NCBI RefSeq assembly: GCF_041435355.1
Contig: NZ_CP108442.1
Span: 992,001 to 1,056,000 of the forward strand
DNA length: 64,000 nt
Source: Streptomyces sp. NBC_01276
GTDB taxonomy: Bacteria; Actinomycetota; Actinomycetes; Streptomycetales; Streptomycetaceae
Reading direction: 5' to 3'
Positions 51,466 to 59,017 of the stretch are shown piece by piece. A program made the translations under genes and the position numbers. The notes under the pieces are model-generated. The model did no database searches. It was given only the letters and a program-made list of their open reading frames with translations, and had not been told where the DNA came from. The first letter of the stretch is position 1. The number at the start of each line of letters is the position of its first letter.

Positions 51466-52536
51466 GTGGAGCTGACCAGTACCGCGTTCCTCGTCACGCT
51501 GATCGCGGTCACGGCGCTGGCCGTGCTCCTGGCGCTGCTGCTGTGGAACCGGGTCCCGGGGCCCGCTCCGGTGCGGTGGACGGCACGGGTGCTGATGATC
51601 GGGCTGTGCCAGCTGACGGCGATCTGCGTGGTCGCCGCGTGGATCAACGGCAGCTTCGGGCTGTACGCCTCCTGGGACGACCTGCTGGGCACCGGGAACG
51701 GTGAGGACGCCTCCGCGATGACGGGGCCGCCGGTCGGCCGGGCCAAGTTCACGCAGGGCGGCGACGGCACGCTCAGCACGTACGTCCGGGGCAGTCACTC
51801 GAAGCTCGCCGGGCAGGTGATCGTGTGGACTCCCCCGGCGTACGACGCCCCGGGGGCGGACCGGACCCGGTTCCCGGTGGTGATGCTGCTGCACGGCTAC
51901 CCGGGTACGCCGCGTTCCTGGATGGACCTGGGGTCCATGCCCGGGGCGCTGGAGCGGCTGGTCCGGCTCGGCGAGGCGCGCCCGTTCATCCTGGTGATGC
52001 CGGAGATCTATCCGGGCGGGGTGAACACCGACTGCAGCGACACCCCGCAGCGCAAGATCGCGACCTGGCTCGCCCGGGACGTGCCGGACCTGGTCGCGAA
52101 GAACTTCCGTACGCTGCCCGAGCCGAAGGGGTGGGGGCTGATGGGCGTCTCGACCGGGGCGTTCTGCGCGGCGAAGCTGCCGTTGCAGTACCCGAAGGTG
52201 TTCCGGGCGGGCGCGGCCCTGGACCCCGATCCGCTGACCGGGGACGCGGGGGTGCTGGCCGATCCCGGGCTGCGCGAACGCAACAGCCCGGCGTGGCTGC
52301 TGGCGCACACGAAGGGGGCGGACGTCGGGCTGTTCCTGGCCACCTCCGCCCAGGACAAGGAGAGCCCGCCGCGGCAGCTGGCGGAGTTCGCCCGCGCGGC
52401 GCGGGGCACCGGGGTGCGGGTGAAGACGCTGGTCCGCCCGGCCGGCGGGCACAACTTCCAGACGTGGAGCGGGATGTACCCCGACGCGCTGGGGTGGCTC
52501 AGCACCGAACTCTCCGCGCCCGCGCCCGTCTCGTAG
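51466..52536 (+). CDS. Membrane-anchored esterase (esterase D/antigen 85 fold)
   Basis: 356 residues from GTG with CAGGAG before it. Two hydrophobic helices lie at residues 5-27 and 39-60. The extracytoplasmic hydrolase has VVMLLHGYPGTPRSWMDLG, the catalytic Ser in GLMGVSTGAFCAAK and the catalytic His in GGHNFQTWSG, matching the PF00756 esterase family to which antigen 85 mycolyltransferases belong. The acid is probably in the LATSAQDKES region. Similar anchored esterases are common in Streptomyces, with unknown substrates in the envelope. It follows the oxidoreductase gene by 158 bases and converges with the P450 gene. Confidence 0.85.
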   Translation: MELTSTAFLVTLIAVTALAVLLALLLWNRVPGPAPVRWTARVLMIGLCQLTAICVVAAWINGSFGLYASWDDLLGTGNGEDASAMTGPPVGRAKFTQGGDGTLSTYVRGSHSKLAGQVIVWTPPAYDAPGADRTRFPVVMLLHGYPGTPRSWMDLGSMPGALERLVRLGEARPFILVMPEIYPGGVNTDCSDTPQRKIATWLARDVPDLVAKNFRTLPEPKGWGLMGVSTGAFCAAKLPLQYPKVFRAGAALDPDPLTGDAGVLADPGLRERNSPAWLLAHTKGADVGLFLATSAQDKESPPRQLAEFARAARGTGVRVKTLVRPAGGHNFQTWSGMYPDALGWLSTELSAPAPVS

Positions 52537-52563
52537 GGCGGCACGGGACCCCGCCCGCCCGGG

Positions 52564-53802
52564 TCAGGCCAGGCGGACCGGGAGCGCCTCGACGCTGTTG
52601 CCGATGAAGCTGCGCTGGCGCGGAAGCCCGGCCTCGGGCACCGCCAGGTCGAGGCCGGGGAAGCGGGTGAAGAGGCGTTCCAGGGCGATGGTCGCCTCCA
52701 GCCGGGCGAGGGGCGCGCCGACGCAGTAGTGCGCGCCGTGGCCGAAGGAGAGGTTGCGGGCGGCGGTGGGCCGGGTCAGGTCGAAGCGGTCGGCGTCCGG
52801 GCCGTGGAAGGCCCGGTCGCGGCCGGCCGCCGTGTAGCCGGCGAGTACGGGGGTGCCTTGCGCGATGACGGTGCCGGCGACGGTGAGGTCGCGGGTGGGG
52901 TACCGGAAGGGGAACCAGCTGACCGGCCCGTCCCAGCGCAGGGTTTCGTCCACCACGTCCGACCAGCTCGCCTTGCCGTCCATGACCAGGGCCAGCTGGT
53001 CGCGGTGGGTGCACAGGGCGCGGACGGCGTTGCTGATGAGGTTGAGGGTGGTCTCGTGGCCCGCGACGAGCATCAGCCGCATGGTGCCGATGAGTTCGGC
53101 CTCGCTGAGCCGGTCTCCGTCCTCGTCGCGCGCGGCGATCAGGGCGCTGGTGAGGTCCTCGCCGGGGGCGGCGCGGCGGGCGGCGGCGATGGTGGCGATC
53201 AGCTCCACCAGCTCGCGCACGGCGGCCATCACCTCGGCCGGGGCGATGTCGGTGGAGATGATGACGGTGTTCGAGAGGTGGTGCAGGCGGCCCCGGTGCT
53301 CGGGGTCCACGCCGAGCAGTTCGCAGATGACGCTCATCGGCAGCGGCAGCGCGAAGTGCGTGCGCAGGTCGGCGACCCCGTCGGCGGATCCGGCGGCGGC
53401 CGCGGCGAGGTCGTCGAGGAGGCCGTCGGCCAGTTCCTCGACGCGCGGGCGCAGCCGCTCCACCTGACGGGCCGTGAAGGCGTTGCCGACGAGGGAGCGC
53501 AGGCGCCGGTGGTCGGCGTCGTCGGCGGTGTGCATGCCCTGGGCGTTGGCGAAGACCCGCAGGGGCCAGTCGGCGGGGATGCTGCCGTCGTGGAGGGCGG
53601 GGAAGTGGCGTGCGTCCTTGGCCGCGTCGGGGTGGGCGAGGAACTCCTTGAGCGCCTCGTGTCCCAGGACGACGGCGCCGGGCACCCCGCCCGGGAGGAC
53701 GACCTCCGCCACGGCGCCCTCGGCGCGCAGCCGGGCGTTGAGCGCGTGCGGGCAGCCGCCGGCGGGGTCGATGACGTGCCGGGGGGAGGTGTGCGACGAC
53801 AA
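52564..53802 (-). CDS. Cytochrome P450 (soluble, CYP105/107-like)
   Basis: 412 residues from a TTG at 53802, chosen because AGGAGA lies 5 bases before it and the length fits soluble actinomycete P450s; the frame stays open to 54060 but the extra part is low complexity. The I-helix motif LMLVAGHETTLNL is intact, the ExxR is ETLR, and the haem loop is FGHGAHYCVGAPLARLE. So it is a normal O2-using monooxygenase that needs ferredoxin and reductase, neither encoded nearby. It is divergent from a TetR gene across a region with a perfect operator, suggesting induction by a substrate or a foreign compound. The start is the main uncertainty. Confidence 0.87.
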   Translation of the reverse strand: MSSHTSPRHVIDPAGGCPHALNARLRAEGAVAEVVLPGGVPGAVVLGHEALKEFLAHPDAAKDARHFPALHDGSIPADWPLRVFANAQGMHTADDADHRRLRSLVGNAFTARQVERLRPRVEELADGLLDDLAAAAAGSADGVADLRTHFALPLPMSVICELLGVDPEHRGRLHHLSNTVIISTDIAPAEVMAAVRELVELIATIAAARRAAPGEDLTSALIAARDEDGDRLSEAELIGTMRLMLVAGHETTLNLISNAVRALCTHRDQLALVMDGKASWSDVVDETLRWDGPVSWFPFRYPTRDLTVAGTVIAQGTPVLAGYTAAGRDRAFHGPDADRFDLTRPTAARNLSFGHGAHYCVGAPLARLEATIALERLFTRFPGLDLAVPEAGLPRQRSFIGNSVEALPVRLA

Positions 53803-54001
53803 GGCGGTCTCCTGGTCAGATGGGCGACTACCGGCCAACAGTGCGGCCTGAAGGGCCCGTTGTTCAAGCGGTGTGCCTGGTTCGTCCGGGATGGGAACCG
53901 GCGCGACGCGCCGACGGGGTCCCGCACTCCGCGATCTCCGGGACGCCGTCCCGCGCGGGCCGCGCGTCGCGGCGCCGGCCGGCGACCCGCCCCGGGAATT
54001 C

Positions 54002-54026
54002 CGCTGTACGCATGCCGCGTACAGCG
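54002..54026. promoter_or_regulatory. Perfect 10-bp inverted repeat operator between P450 and TetR genes
   Basis: CGCTGTACGC (54002-54011) and GCGTACAGCG (54017-54026) are exact reverse complements around a 5-base centre. A TAGGGT at 54039-54044 lies 6 bases before the TetR ATG, so a -10 box with a leaderless start is next to the operator and a bound dimer would block it. Confidence 0.7.
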
Positions 54027-54050
54027 TCCGCAGGCGGCTAGGGTGGGGGC

Positions 54051-54794
54051 ATGTCCCCATCAGAGCAGCAGTCCCCCGCCCCCGTCCCCTCCGTCTGGGC
54101 CCGGCCGCGGCGCCAGAAGGAGCAGGCCTCCCTCAGCCAGGAGCAGATCGTCGCGGCGGCGGTGCGGCTGCTCGACGCCGAGGGCATCGAGGCGCTGAGC
54201 ATGCGCAAGCTCGGCGCCGAGATGGGCACGGCCGCCACGTCCCTCTACCGGCACGTGGCCAACAAGGACGAGCTGATCGAGCTGGTCGTGGACGAGGTCT
54301 ACGGCGAGCTGGAGCTCCCCGAGGCCGGCGGCCCGGACGGGTGGCGCGCCTCCCTCTCGCACAGCGGGCACAGCCTGCGCGACATGGTCCTGCGCCACCC
54401 CTGGGTGGCCTCGGTCCTCGGCCAGGTGGGACTGGCCCACCTGGGACCGAACCTGATGCGGATGTCCGAGGGGATGCTGCGGCTGGCCCGGACGGCCGGT
54501 TTCCCGCCCGGCGAGGCCGACCTCGCCATGAAGGCGGTCATCTCCTACGTCATCGGCGCCACGACCAGCGAGGCCTCCTACCTCTCGCTGCTCGCCCGCA
54601 GCGGCATGAGCGAGGCCGACTGGCTGCGGTCCCTGGCCCCGGCGGGCCGCCAGGCCCTCGACGAGCACCCGCTGACGCAGGACCACTACGCCACCCAGCG
54701 GGAACAGGACCCGGCGCGGCTGCGCGAGGAGAACTTCGACTACGGGCTCCAGCGGGTCCTCGACGGCCTGGCGACCCGGATCGACCGCGGCTGA
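54051..54794 (+). CDS. TetR-family regulator of the divergent P450
   Basis: 247 residues. After a Pro/Gln-rich start, the HTH reads IVAAAVRLLDAEGIEALSMRKLGAEMGTAATSLYRHVANKDEL, with the recognition helix around TSLYRHV. The C-terminal domain is of the TetR_C class seen in tetracycline-repressor-like proteins of actinomycetes (LRHPWVASVLGQVGLAHLGPNLMRMSEGML). No ribosome site is seen and a -10 box ends 6 bases before the ATG, so the mRNA may be leaderless. The 10-bp palindrome upstream is its likely binding site, controlling itself and the P450 gene. Confidence 0.88.
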   Translation: MSPSEQQSPAPVPSVWARPRRQKEQASLSQEQIVAAAVRLLDAEGIEALSMRKLGAEMGTAATSLYRHVANKDELIELVVDEVYGELELPEAGGPDGWRASLSHSGHSLRDMVLRHPWVASVLGQVGLAHLGPNLMRMSEGMLRLARTAGFPPGEADLAMKAVISYVIGATTSEASYLSLLARSGMSEADWLRSLAPAGRQALDEHPLTQDHYATQREQDPARLREENFDYGLQRVLDGLATRIDRG

Positions 54795-54852
54795 CCGGGC
54801 GCCGCGGACGACCGGGCGCCGGATCCGCGGCCGGTCCGCGCCCGACCCGGCC

Positions 54853-55914
54853 CTACGGGAAGGTCAGTTCGCGGCCCTCGCCGAGCGGGGCGAAGAACCG
54901 CTCCACCGAGGCCGGCCGCACCTGGACCAGGGCCGCCGGGGACCAGCGGGGACGGCGGTCCTTGTCGATCACCTGCGCGCGGATGCCCTCCACCAGGTCC
55001 GGCACGGACAGGGCGGCACTGGAAACCCGGTACTCCTGCTCCAGGACCCGCTCCAGGGAGTCCAGCGCCCGGGCCCTGCGCAGCGCGGCGAGGGTGGCCT
55101 TGAGGGCGGTGGGGGACTTGGCGTGCAGGGTCTGGGAGGCCTCACGGGCCGCCGGCAGGCCGGTGCCGAGCAGCCGGGAGTGGATCTCCTCGACGGTGTC
55201 GGCCGCGTAGCACCGGTCGATCCACTCCCGGTCGGCGGCGAGTCCGCCCGAGCAGGGGGCGGGGAGCGCGTAGCGGGCCACCACCTTGTCGGCGGGGGCG
55301 CCGTCGGTGCCCTCCGTGAGGTCCCGGACGAGCTCCGGCAGGAAGTCCGAGGGCACGTAGTGGTCGGCGAGCCCGCACAGCAGGGCGTCGGCCGCGCCGA
55401 CCGCGGCGCCGGTCAGGGCGAGGTGGGTGCCGAGTTCGCCTGGGGCCCGCGAGAGCAGGTAGGTCCCGCCGACGTCGGGGACGAAGCCGATGCCGGTCTC
55501 GGGCATGGCCACGCGGGAGCGTTCGGTGACGAGGCGGACGCTGCCGTGGGCCGAGAGCCCGACGCCACCGCCCATCACGATGCCGTCCATGAAGGCGACG
55601 TAGGGCTTGGGGTAACGGGCGATGCGGGCGTTGAGCCGGTACTCGTCGCGCCAGAAGTCGAGGGAGCCCGTGGTCCCCGCCTTGGCGTCCGCGTGGATGG
55701 CCCGGATGTCACCGCCCGCGCACAGGCCGCGCTCCCCGGCGCCGCGGATCATGACGTGGTCCACTGCGGGGTCCTGCTCCCAGGCCGTGAGGGCCTCCGC
55801 GATCCTCAGCACCATGGGGTGGGTGAGGGCGTTGAGGGCCTTGGGGCGGTTGAGGGTGACCACCCCCGCGCGGCCCTGGGTCTCGATGACAACGGTGTCG
55901 TCTTGGATCATCAC
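54853..55914 (-). CDS. Enoyl-CoA hydratase/isomerase, 3-hydroxyisobutyryl-CoA hydrolase-like
   Basis: 353 residues; an ATG at 55911 is an equal choice for the start. The crotonase fold is seen in GVVTLNRPKALNALT, GLCAGGDIRAIH (oxyanion hole), DGIVMGGGVGLSAHG and PETGIGFVPDVGGTYLLSR with the catalytic Glu. Length and C-terminal helices (LHAKSPTALKATLAALRRAR, YRVSSAAL) match HIBCH, which hydrolyses 3-hydroxyisobutyryl-CoA in valine breakdown, rather than shorter hydratases. No other valine genes are nearby. Upstream it has a GATCAT-type palindrome, a possible operator. Confidence 0.87.
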   Translation of the reverse strand: MMIQDDTVVIETQGRAGVVTLNRPKALNALTHPMVLRIAEALTAWEQDPAVDHVMIRGAGERGLCAGGDIRAIHADAKAGTTGSLDFWRDEYRLNARIARYPKPYVAFMDGIVMGGGVGLSAHGSVRLVTERSRVAMPETGIGFVPDVGGTYLLSRAPGELGTHLALTGAAVGAADALLCGLADHYVPSDFLPELVRDLTEGTDGAPADKVVARYALPAPCSGGLAADREWIDRCYAADTVEEIHSRLLGTGLPAAREASQTLHAKSPTALKATLAALRRARALDSLERVLEQEYRVSSAALSVPDLVEGIRAQVIDKDRRPRWSPAALVQVRPASVERFFAPLGEGRELTFP

Positions 55915-55947
55915 ACCGGTCAGTATGTCGTCTCGACGGCACAGAGA

Positions 55948-55966
55948 AGATCATTTCCGATGATCT
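55948..55966. promoter_or_regulatory. Inverted repeat upstream of the HIBCH-like gene
   Basis: AGATCAT (55948-55954) and ATGATCT (55960-55966) are exact complements around 5 bases; a further ATGATC at 55969-55974 adds a third half-site. It lies 34-60 bases before the start on the minus strand. The local A+T content is higher than around it. Confidence 0.45.
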
Positions 55967-55974
55967 CGATGATC

Positions 55975-56531
55975 TTTCGGGATGTGCGGCGATCTGGGGG
56001 GTGTGCGGCCGGTTCGGGCCACCCCGCCCATGACGGGTGGGCTGCGGGCGCGTACCCGGAAGCGCGCCCGAGGGCGTCGGTGAAGGCGCTCGCCGAGCAC
56101 CGGCCGGGGCGGGTGCGCGACCGCCGTCGGGGGCGCGCCGTCGGCCGGCGGCCGCAGCGTCCGGTGCGGTCCCGGCTGGGTGCGCCACTGCGGGAGGGTC
56201 ACACCCGGCCCGGCGCGGAACATCCGGCCCGGGGTCGGCTCCCCCGCCACGCTCCCGCCCGGTGGCACGCCGGACGTGCCGGGCACGCCGGACGCACCGG
56301 GCCGCGCACCGGCTGTTTTCGGCCCGGCGCCTCTTCCGCGTCACCCGGCGGCCAACGGAAGCGGGGCCCCTCCGCCGGGGGTGATCCCCGGTCGGTGACG
56401 TCCCTCGATCCAGTGAATACGGACCGGTCTTCCCCCGTTCCTCCGTCCGGCGTGGAGTCCGTGACCGCCGGACGACCGCCGTCGCGCTCCCCGGGCCCGC
56501 GGCCGCCGGCCGGCCAGATCATCAGTCTTCC
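55975..56531. other. 557-base stretch without a supported gene
   Basis: Frames are open on both strands because of high G+C, but none has a ribosome site, a recognisable fold or natural amino-acid use; all read as Arg/Pro/Gly/Ala-rich filler. There are short repeats of the CGGACGTGCCGGGCACGCC kind near 56270-56300. It may be decayed coding sequence or a long divergent promoter region. Confidence 0.5.
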
Positions 56532-56560
56532 TTGCAAGTTTGCCTGTCGTTCCCTACGGT
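56532..56560 (+). promoter_or_regulatory. Promoter giving a leaderless mRNA for the MarR gene
   Basis: TTGCAA (56532-56537) and TACGGT (56555-56560) are 17 bases apart, and the ATG at 56567 lies 7 bases after the -10 box, where transcription should start. TTGCAAGTTTGCC in the -35 region has imperfect dyad symmetry and might be the MarR site. Confidence 0.55.
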
Positions 56561-56566
56561 CGGGGT

Positions 56567-57010
56567 ATGACATCGGGACGGGAGCCGCGCGACGGGGTGC
56601 ACGACATCGCCGAGGAGCTCCAGCTGGCCGTGGGCATGCTGGTGCGCCAGGTGCGGGCGACGACGGGAGGGGGCATCAGCCTGTCGCAGATGTCCGTCCT
56701 CAAACGGCTCGACCGGCTCGGCGCGGCCACCGCGGCCGATCTCGCGCGGGCCGAGAAGATCCGCCCGCAGTCCGTCATCGCCACCGTGAACTCCCTGCGG
56801 GCCGAGGGGTACGTCACCCGGACCCCGCACCCCACCGACGGGCGCCGGCTGCTCGTCTCGCTGACCGACCGGGGACGCGCCCTGGTGCGCGAGCGCCGCG
56901 AGGCCGGGCACGACCGGATCGCCGAGCTGGTGGCGGGGCGGCTGACCGCCGAGGAGCGGCGGCTGCTGGCCGAGGCCGTGCCGCTGCTACGCCGCCTGGC
57001 GGAGGACTGA
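56567..57010 (+). CDS. MarR-family regulator
   Basis: 147 residues, typical length. The winged HTH is visible: ISLSQMSVLKRLDRLG, AATAADLARAEKIRPQSVIATVNSL and the wing GYVTRTPHPTDGRRLLVSLTDRGR with the conserved DGR turn. The N-terminal helix (VHDIAEELQLAVGMLVRQV) and C-terminal helices form the dimer. No Shine-Dalgarno is found and a -10 box sits 7 bases upstream, suggesting leaderless translation. The isochorismatase-like gene follows 88 bases later in the same direction and is its likely target. Confidence 0.9.
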   Translation: MTSGREPRDGVHDIAEELQLAVGMLVRQVRATTGGGISLSQMSVLKRLDRLGAATAADLARAEKIRPQSVIATVNSLRAEGYVTRTPHPTDGRRLLVSLTDRGRALVRERREAGHDRIAELVAGRLTAEERRLLAEAVPLLRRLAED

Positions 57011-57042
57011 TCGCCCCTCCCCCCGACGGAGCTCCGCCGACC

Positions 57043-57074
57043 ACCCCTGCCCGTACCCCTGCCCGTACCCCTGC
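57043..57074. repeat. 12-bp tandem repeat, about 2.7 copies
   Basis: ACCCCTGCCCGT is repeated head to tail at 57043-57054 and 57055-57066, with a partial third copy to 57074. It lies between the MarR and isochorismatase-like genes, 25 bases before the start codon. Confidence 0.8.
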
Positions 57075-57098
57075 GAACAGCGACCGAGGAGTCCGAAC

Positions 57099-57692
57099 AT
57101 GACCGCCTCCCCCACCCCCTCCACCCTGACCCTGGACTCCGGCACCGCGCTGGTGCTGATCGACCTCCAGCGGGGCATCCTGGGCATGCCGACCGTCCGC
57201 CCCGGCGCCGAGATCCTCAAGAACGGCATCGCGCTCGCCGAGGCCTTCCGCGCCCGCCGGCTGCCGGTGGTCCTGGTCAACGTCGCCTGGTCGCCCGACG
57301 GCGGCGACCTGCCCACCACCGACGTCGACACCCCCGGCCCGGCCACCGCCCCGCCGCCGGCGTTCTCCGAGATCCCGGACGAGCTGGCCGCGCTGGGCGA
57401 CGTACGGGTCACCAAGCGCCACTGGGGCGCCTTCACCGGGACCGAGCTCGACCTCCAGCTGCGCCGCCGAGGGATCCACCGGATCGTGCTGGCGGGCATC
57501 TCCACCAGCATCGGCGTCGAGTCCACCGCCCGTACCGCCTGGGAGCACAGCTACGGGCTGGTCTTCGCGGAGGACGCCACCACCGACCTGGACGCGGCGT
57601 CGCACGCCCACTCCTTCGGCAAGATCTTCCCCCGCCTGGGCCGGGTCAGCTCCACCGGCGAGATCATCACGGCACTGGACGCTCTGGGCTGA
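57099..57692 (+). CDS. Isochorismatase-like hydrolase without the catalytic Cys
   Basis: 197 residues. The fold is clear: ALVLIDLQRGILGMP gives the catalytic Asp, VTKRHWGAFTGTELDLQL the catalytic Lys and RRRGIHRIVLAGISTSIGVESTAR the strand-loop where cysteine hydrolases of this family have Cys. Here that position is Gly, as in true isochorismatases such as EntB and PhzD, which do not use a nucleophilic Cys. So it may hydrolyse a vinyl ether or similar substrate rather than an amide. It appears to be controlled by the MarR protein encoded before it. The last 26 bases overlap the convergent HATPase gene. Confidence 0.87.
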   Translation: MTASPTPSTLTLDSGTALVLIDLQRGILGMPTVRPGAEILKNGIALAEAFRARRLPVVLVNVAWSPDGGDLPTTDVDTPGPATAPPPAFSEIPDELAALGDVRVTKRHWGAFTGTELDLQLRRRGIHRIVLAGISTSIGVESTARTAWEHSYGLVFAEDATTDLDAASHAHSFGKIFPRLGRVSSTGEIITALDALG

Positions 57693-58128
57693 GCCCGTCC
57701 GCCGGCCAGGGCACCTCCAGCCAGACGCACTTGCCGAGCGCTCCGGGCCGCGAACCCCAGGCCCGGGCCAGCCGTTCCACGATCAGCAGCCCGTGGCCGC
57801 CCGGCCGGGCCGGGTCCGACGGGAGCCCGTGCCCGCCGGGCTCCGGCGGTGCCGGATTGGTGTCGGTCACCTCGATGCGCAGCCGCTCGTCCGTACGGTC
57901 CAGCACCAGCGCACCGGGCCCTCCGCCGTGCAGGCAGGCGTTGGCCACCACCTCCGAGACCAGCAGGAGGACGTCCTCCGCCGCCTCCCGTACGGCCTCG
58001 CCCTCGGCCGGCAGCCACTGCCAGGCGGTCAGCGCCCGGCGGGTGAACTCACGGCTGCGGCTGACGGGGTCCGGGAGCCCGTCGAGGACCAGGAGCCAGT
58101 TCCGGTCCGCCGACCCGCGCTGCCCCAT
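57667..58128 (-). CDS. HATPase_c anti-sigma-type kinase (RsbW/SpoIIAB-like)
   Basis: 153 residues. The N-box is VLLLVSEVVANACLHGGG, the G1 region is IEVTDTNPAPPEPGGHG, and the ATP-lid end is PGGHGLLIVERLARAWGSR. This is the single-domain ATP-binding protein group common in Streptomyces, related to RsbW, which binds sigma factors or phosphorylates STAS proteins. The STAS gene lies 19 bases upstream in the same direction, so the two are a probable partner-switch pair. No sigma gene is next to them. It overlaps the isochorismatase-like gene at the 3' end. Confidence 0.88.
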   Translation of the reverse strand: MGQRGSADRNWLLVLDGLPDPVSRSREFTRRALTAWQWLPAEGEAVREAAEDVLLLVSEVVANACLHGGGPGALVLDRTDERLRIEVTDTNPAPPEPGGHGLPSDPARPGGHGLLIVERLARAWGSRPGALGKCVWLEVPWPADGLSPERPVP

Positions 58129-58147
58129 GGCCCCTCGCTCCCTCTCG

Positions 58148-58510
58148 CTAGGAATGATCCGGCCGCAACGCCCGCGCCACGTCCGCGTGGACCGGGAAGA
58201 CGCCGTCGGCGCCGGTGATGCGGAACATCCGGGCGACCGGCCCGCTCAGCCCGGCCAGTTCCAGCCTGCCCCCGGCCTCCTGGACCGAGAGCCGGGCGTG
58301 CAGCAGGGCGTTCAGTCCGGTGGAGTCGCAGAAGTCCAGCCGTGCCATGTCGACGACCATCCGGCCGCCCGGCGCGACCGCCGCCTCCAGGGCCTCGCGC
58401 AGGGGCGCGGCCGTGTCGTGGTCGAGCTCACCGGTGAGCGTGAGGACCGTCACCCCGTCCACCGCGCTCACCGCGACGGCGAACCGCCCGTCCTCCGTTT
58501 CCGGCACCAT
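58148..58510 (-). CDS. STAS-domain anti-anti-sigma factor
   Basis: 120 residues. The STAS fold is typical: VTVLTLTGELDHDTAAPLR, MVVDMARLDFCDSTGLNALL with the phosphorylatable Ser in DFCDSTGL, and a C-terminal ARMFRITGADGVFPVH. Unphosphorylated STAS proteins bind HATPase anti-sigma factors and free the sigma factor. The gene precedes the HATPase gene, with which it forms a pair. SpoIIE-type phosphatases, like the one at the start of this window, reverse the phosphorylation, but no specific link is shown. Confidence 0.9.
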   Translation of the reverse strand: MVPETEDGRFAVAVSAVDGVTVLTLTGELDHDTAAPLREALEAAVAPGGRMVVDMARLDFCDSTGLNALLHARLSVQEAGGRLELAGLSGPVARMFRITGADGVFPVHADVARALRPDHS

Positions 58511-59017
58511 CCGGCATCACCTTCCGTCCTGCTGGACCTGCGCCTGCCCGGGTCCGGCCGATCCATGCACGGCTGCGGACGACCGCTGCCCCGGCGCCCC
58601 CGGGCGGATACCCGGGCAAGGGCATCGTGACACGGCCGGCGTCGACCGCGGACACCATTCGACCGGGAATGCGCCCGCACGGCGCCGGGTTTCACTCACC
58701 GGCCTTTCCGCCCTCTCCCCCGCGGGTCGAACCAGGGTCCGAGGTCCCGCATATCTCGGGCCTTCCACCACCTTTGACCAGGTACTTGGCCTCTTCCATT
58801 CCACCGTTCGGCCTGATATCCGGCGCGCCGCGAAAAAGGGGTAGGCCGGCCGTACGCCTTTATCCGCGCACGGGCGGCGGGGTTTTCCCGACGGGGGAAC
58901 TCGGGCCGTACCCGCCCAGAGAAAGCGAAGCTCGGATTGCAGATACCAGGGGATCATCGAAGGAAGCCCCTGTCCGCCGATCGCGGTGTTCGACGGACAG
59001 GGAGCTTCCGGACCGGC
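58511..59017. other. 507-base stretch without a supported gene
   Basis: It lies between the STAS gene and the PAP2-type gene, both on the minus strand. Open frames exist but lack starts with ribosome sites and read as shadows. The part 58740-58830 has lower G+C and probably holds the STAS promoter; I could not fix its boxes. I see no RNA gene or clear hairpin. Confidence 0.5.
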
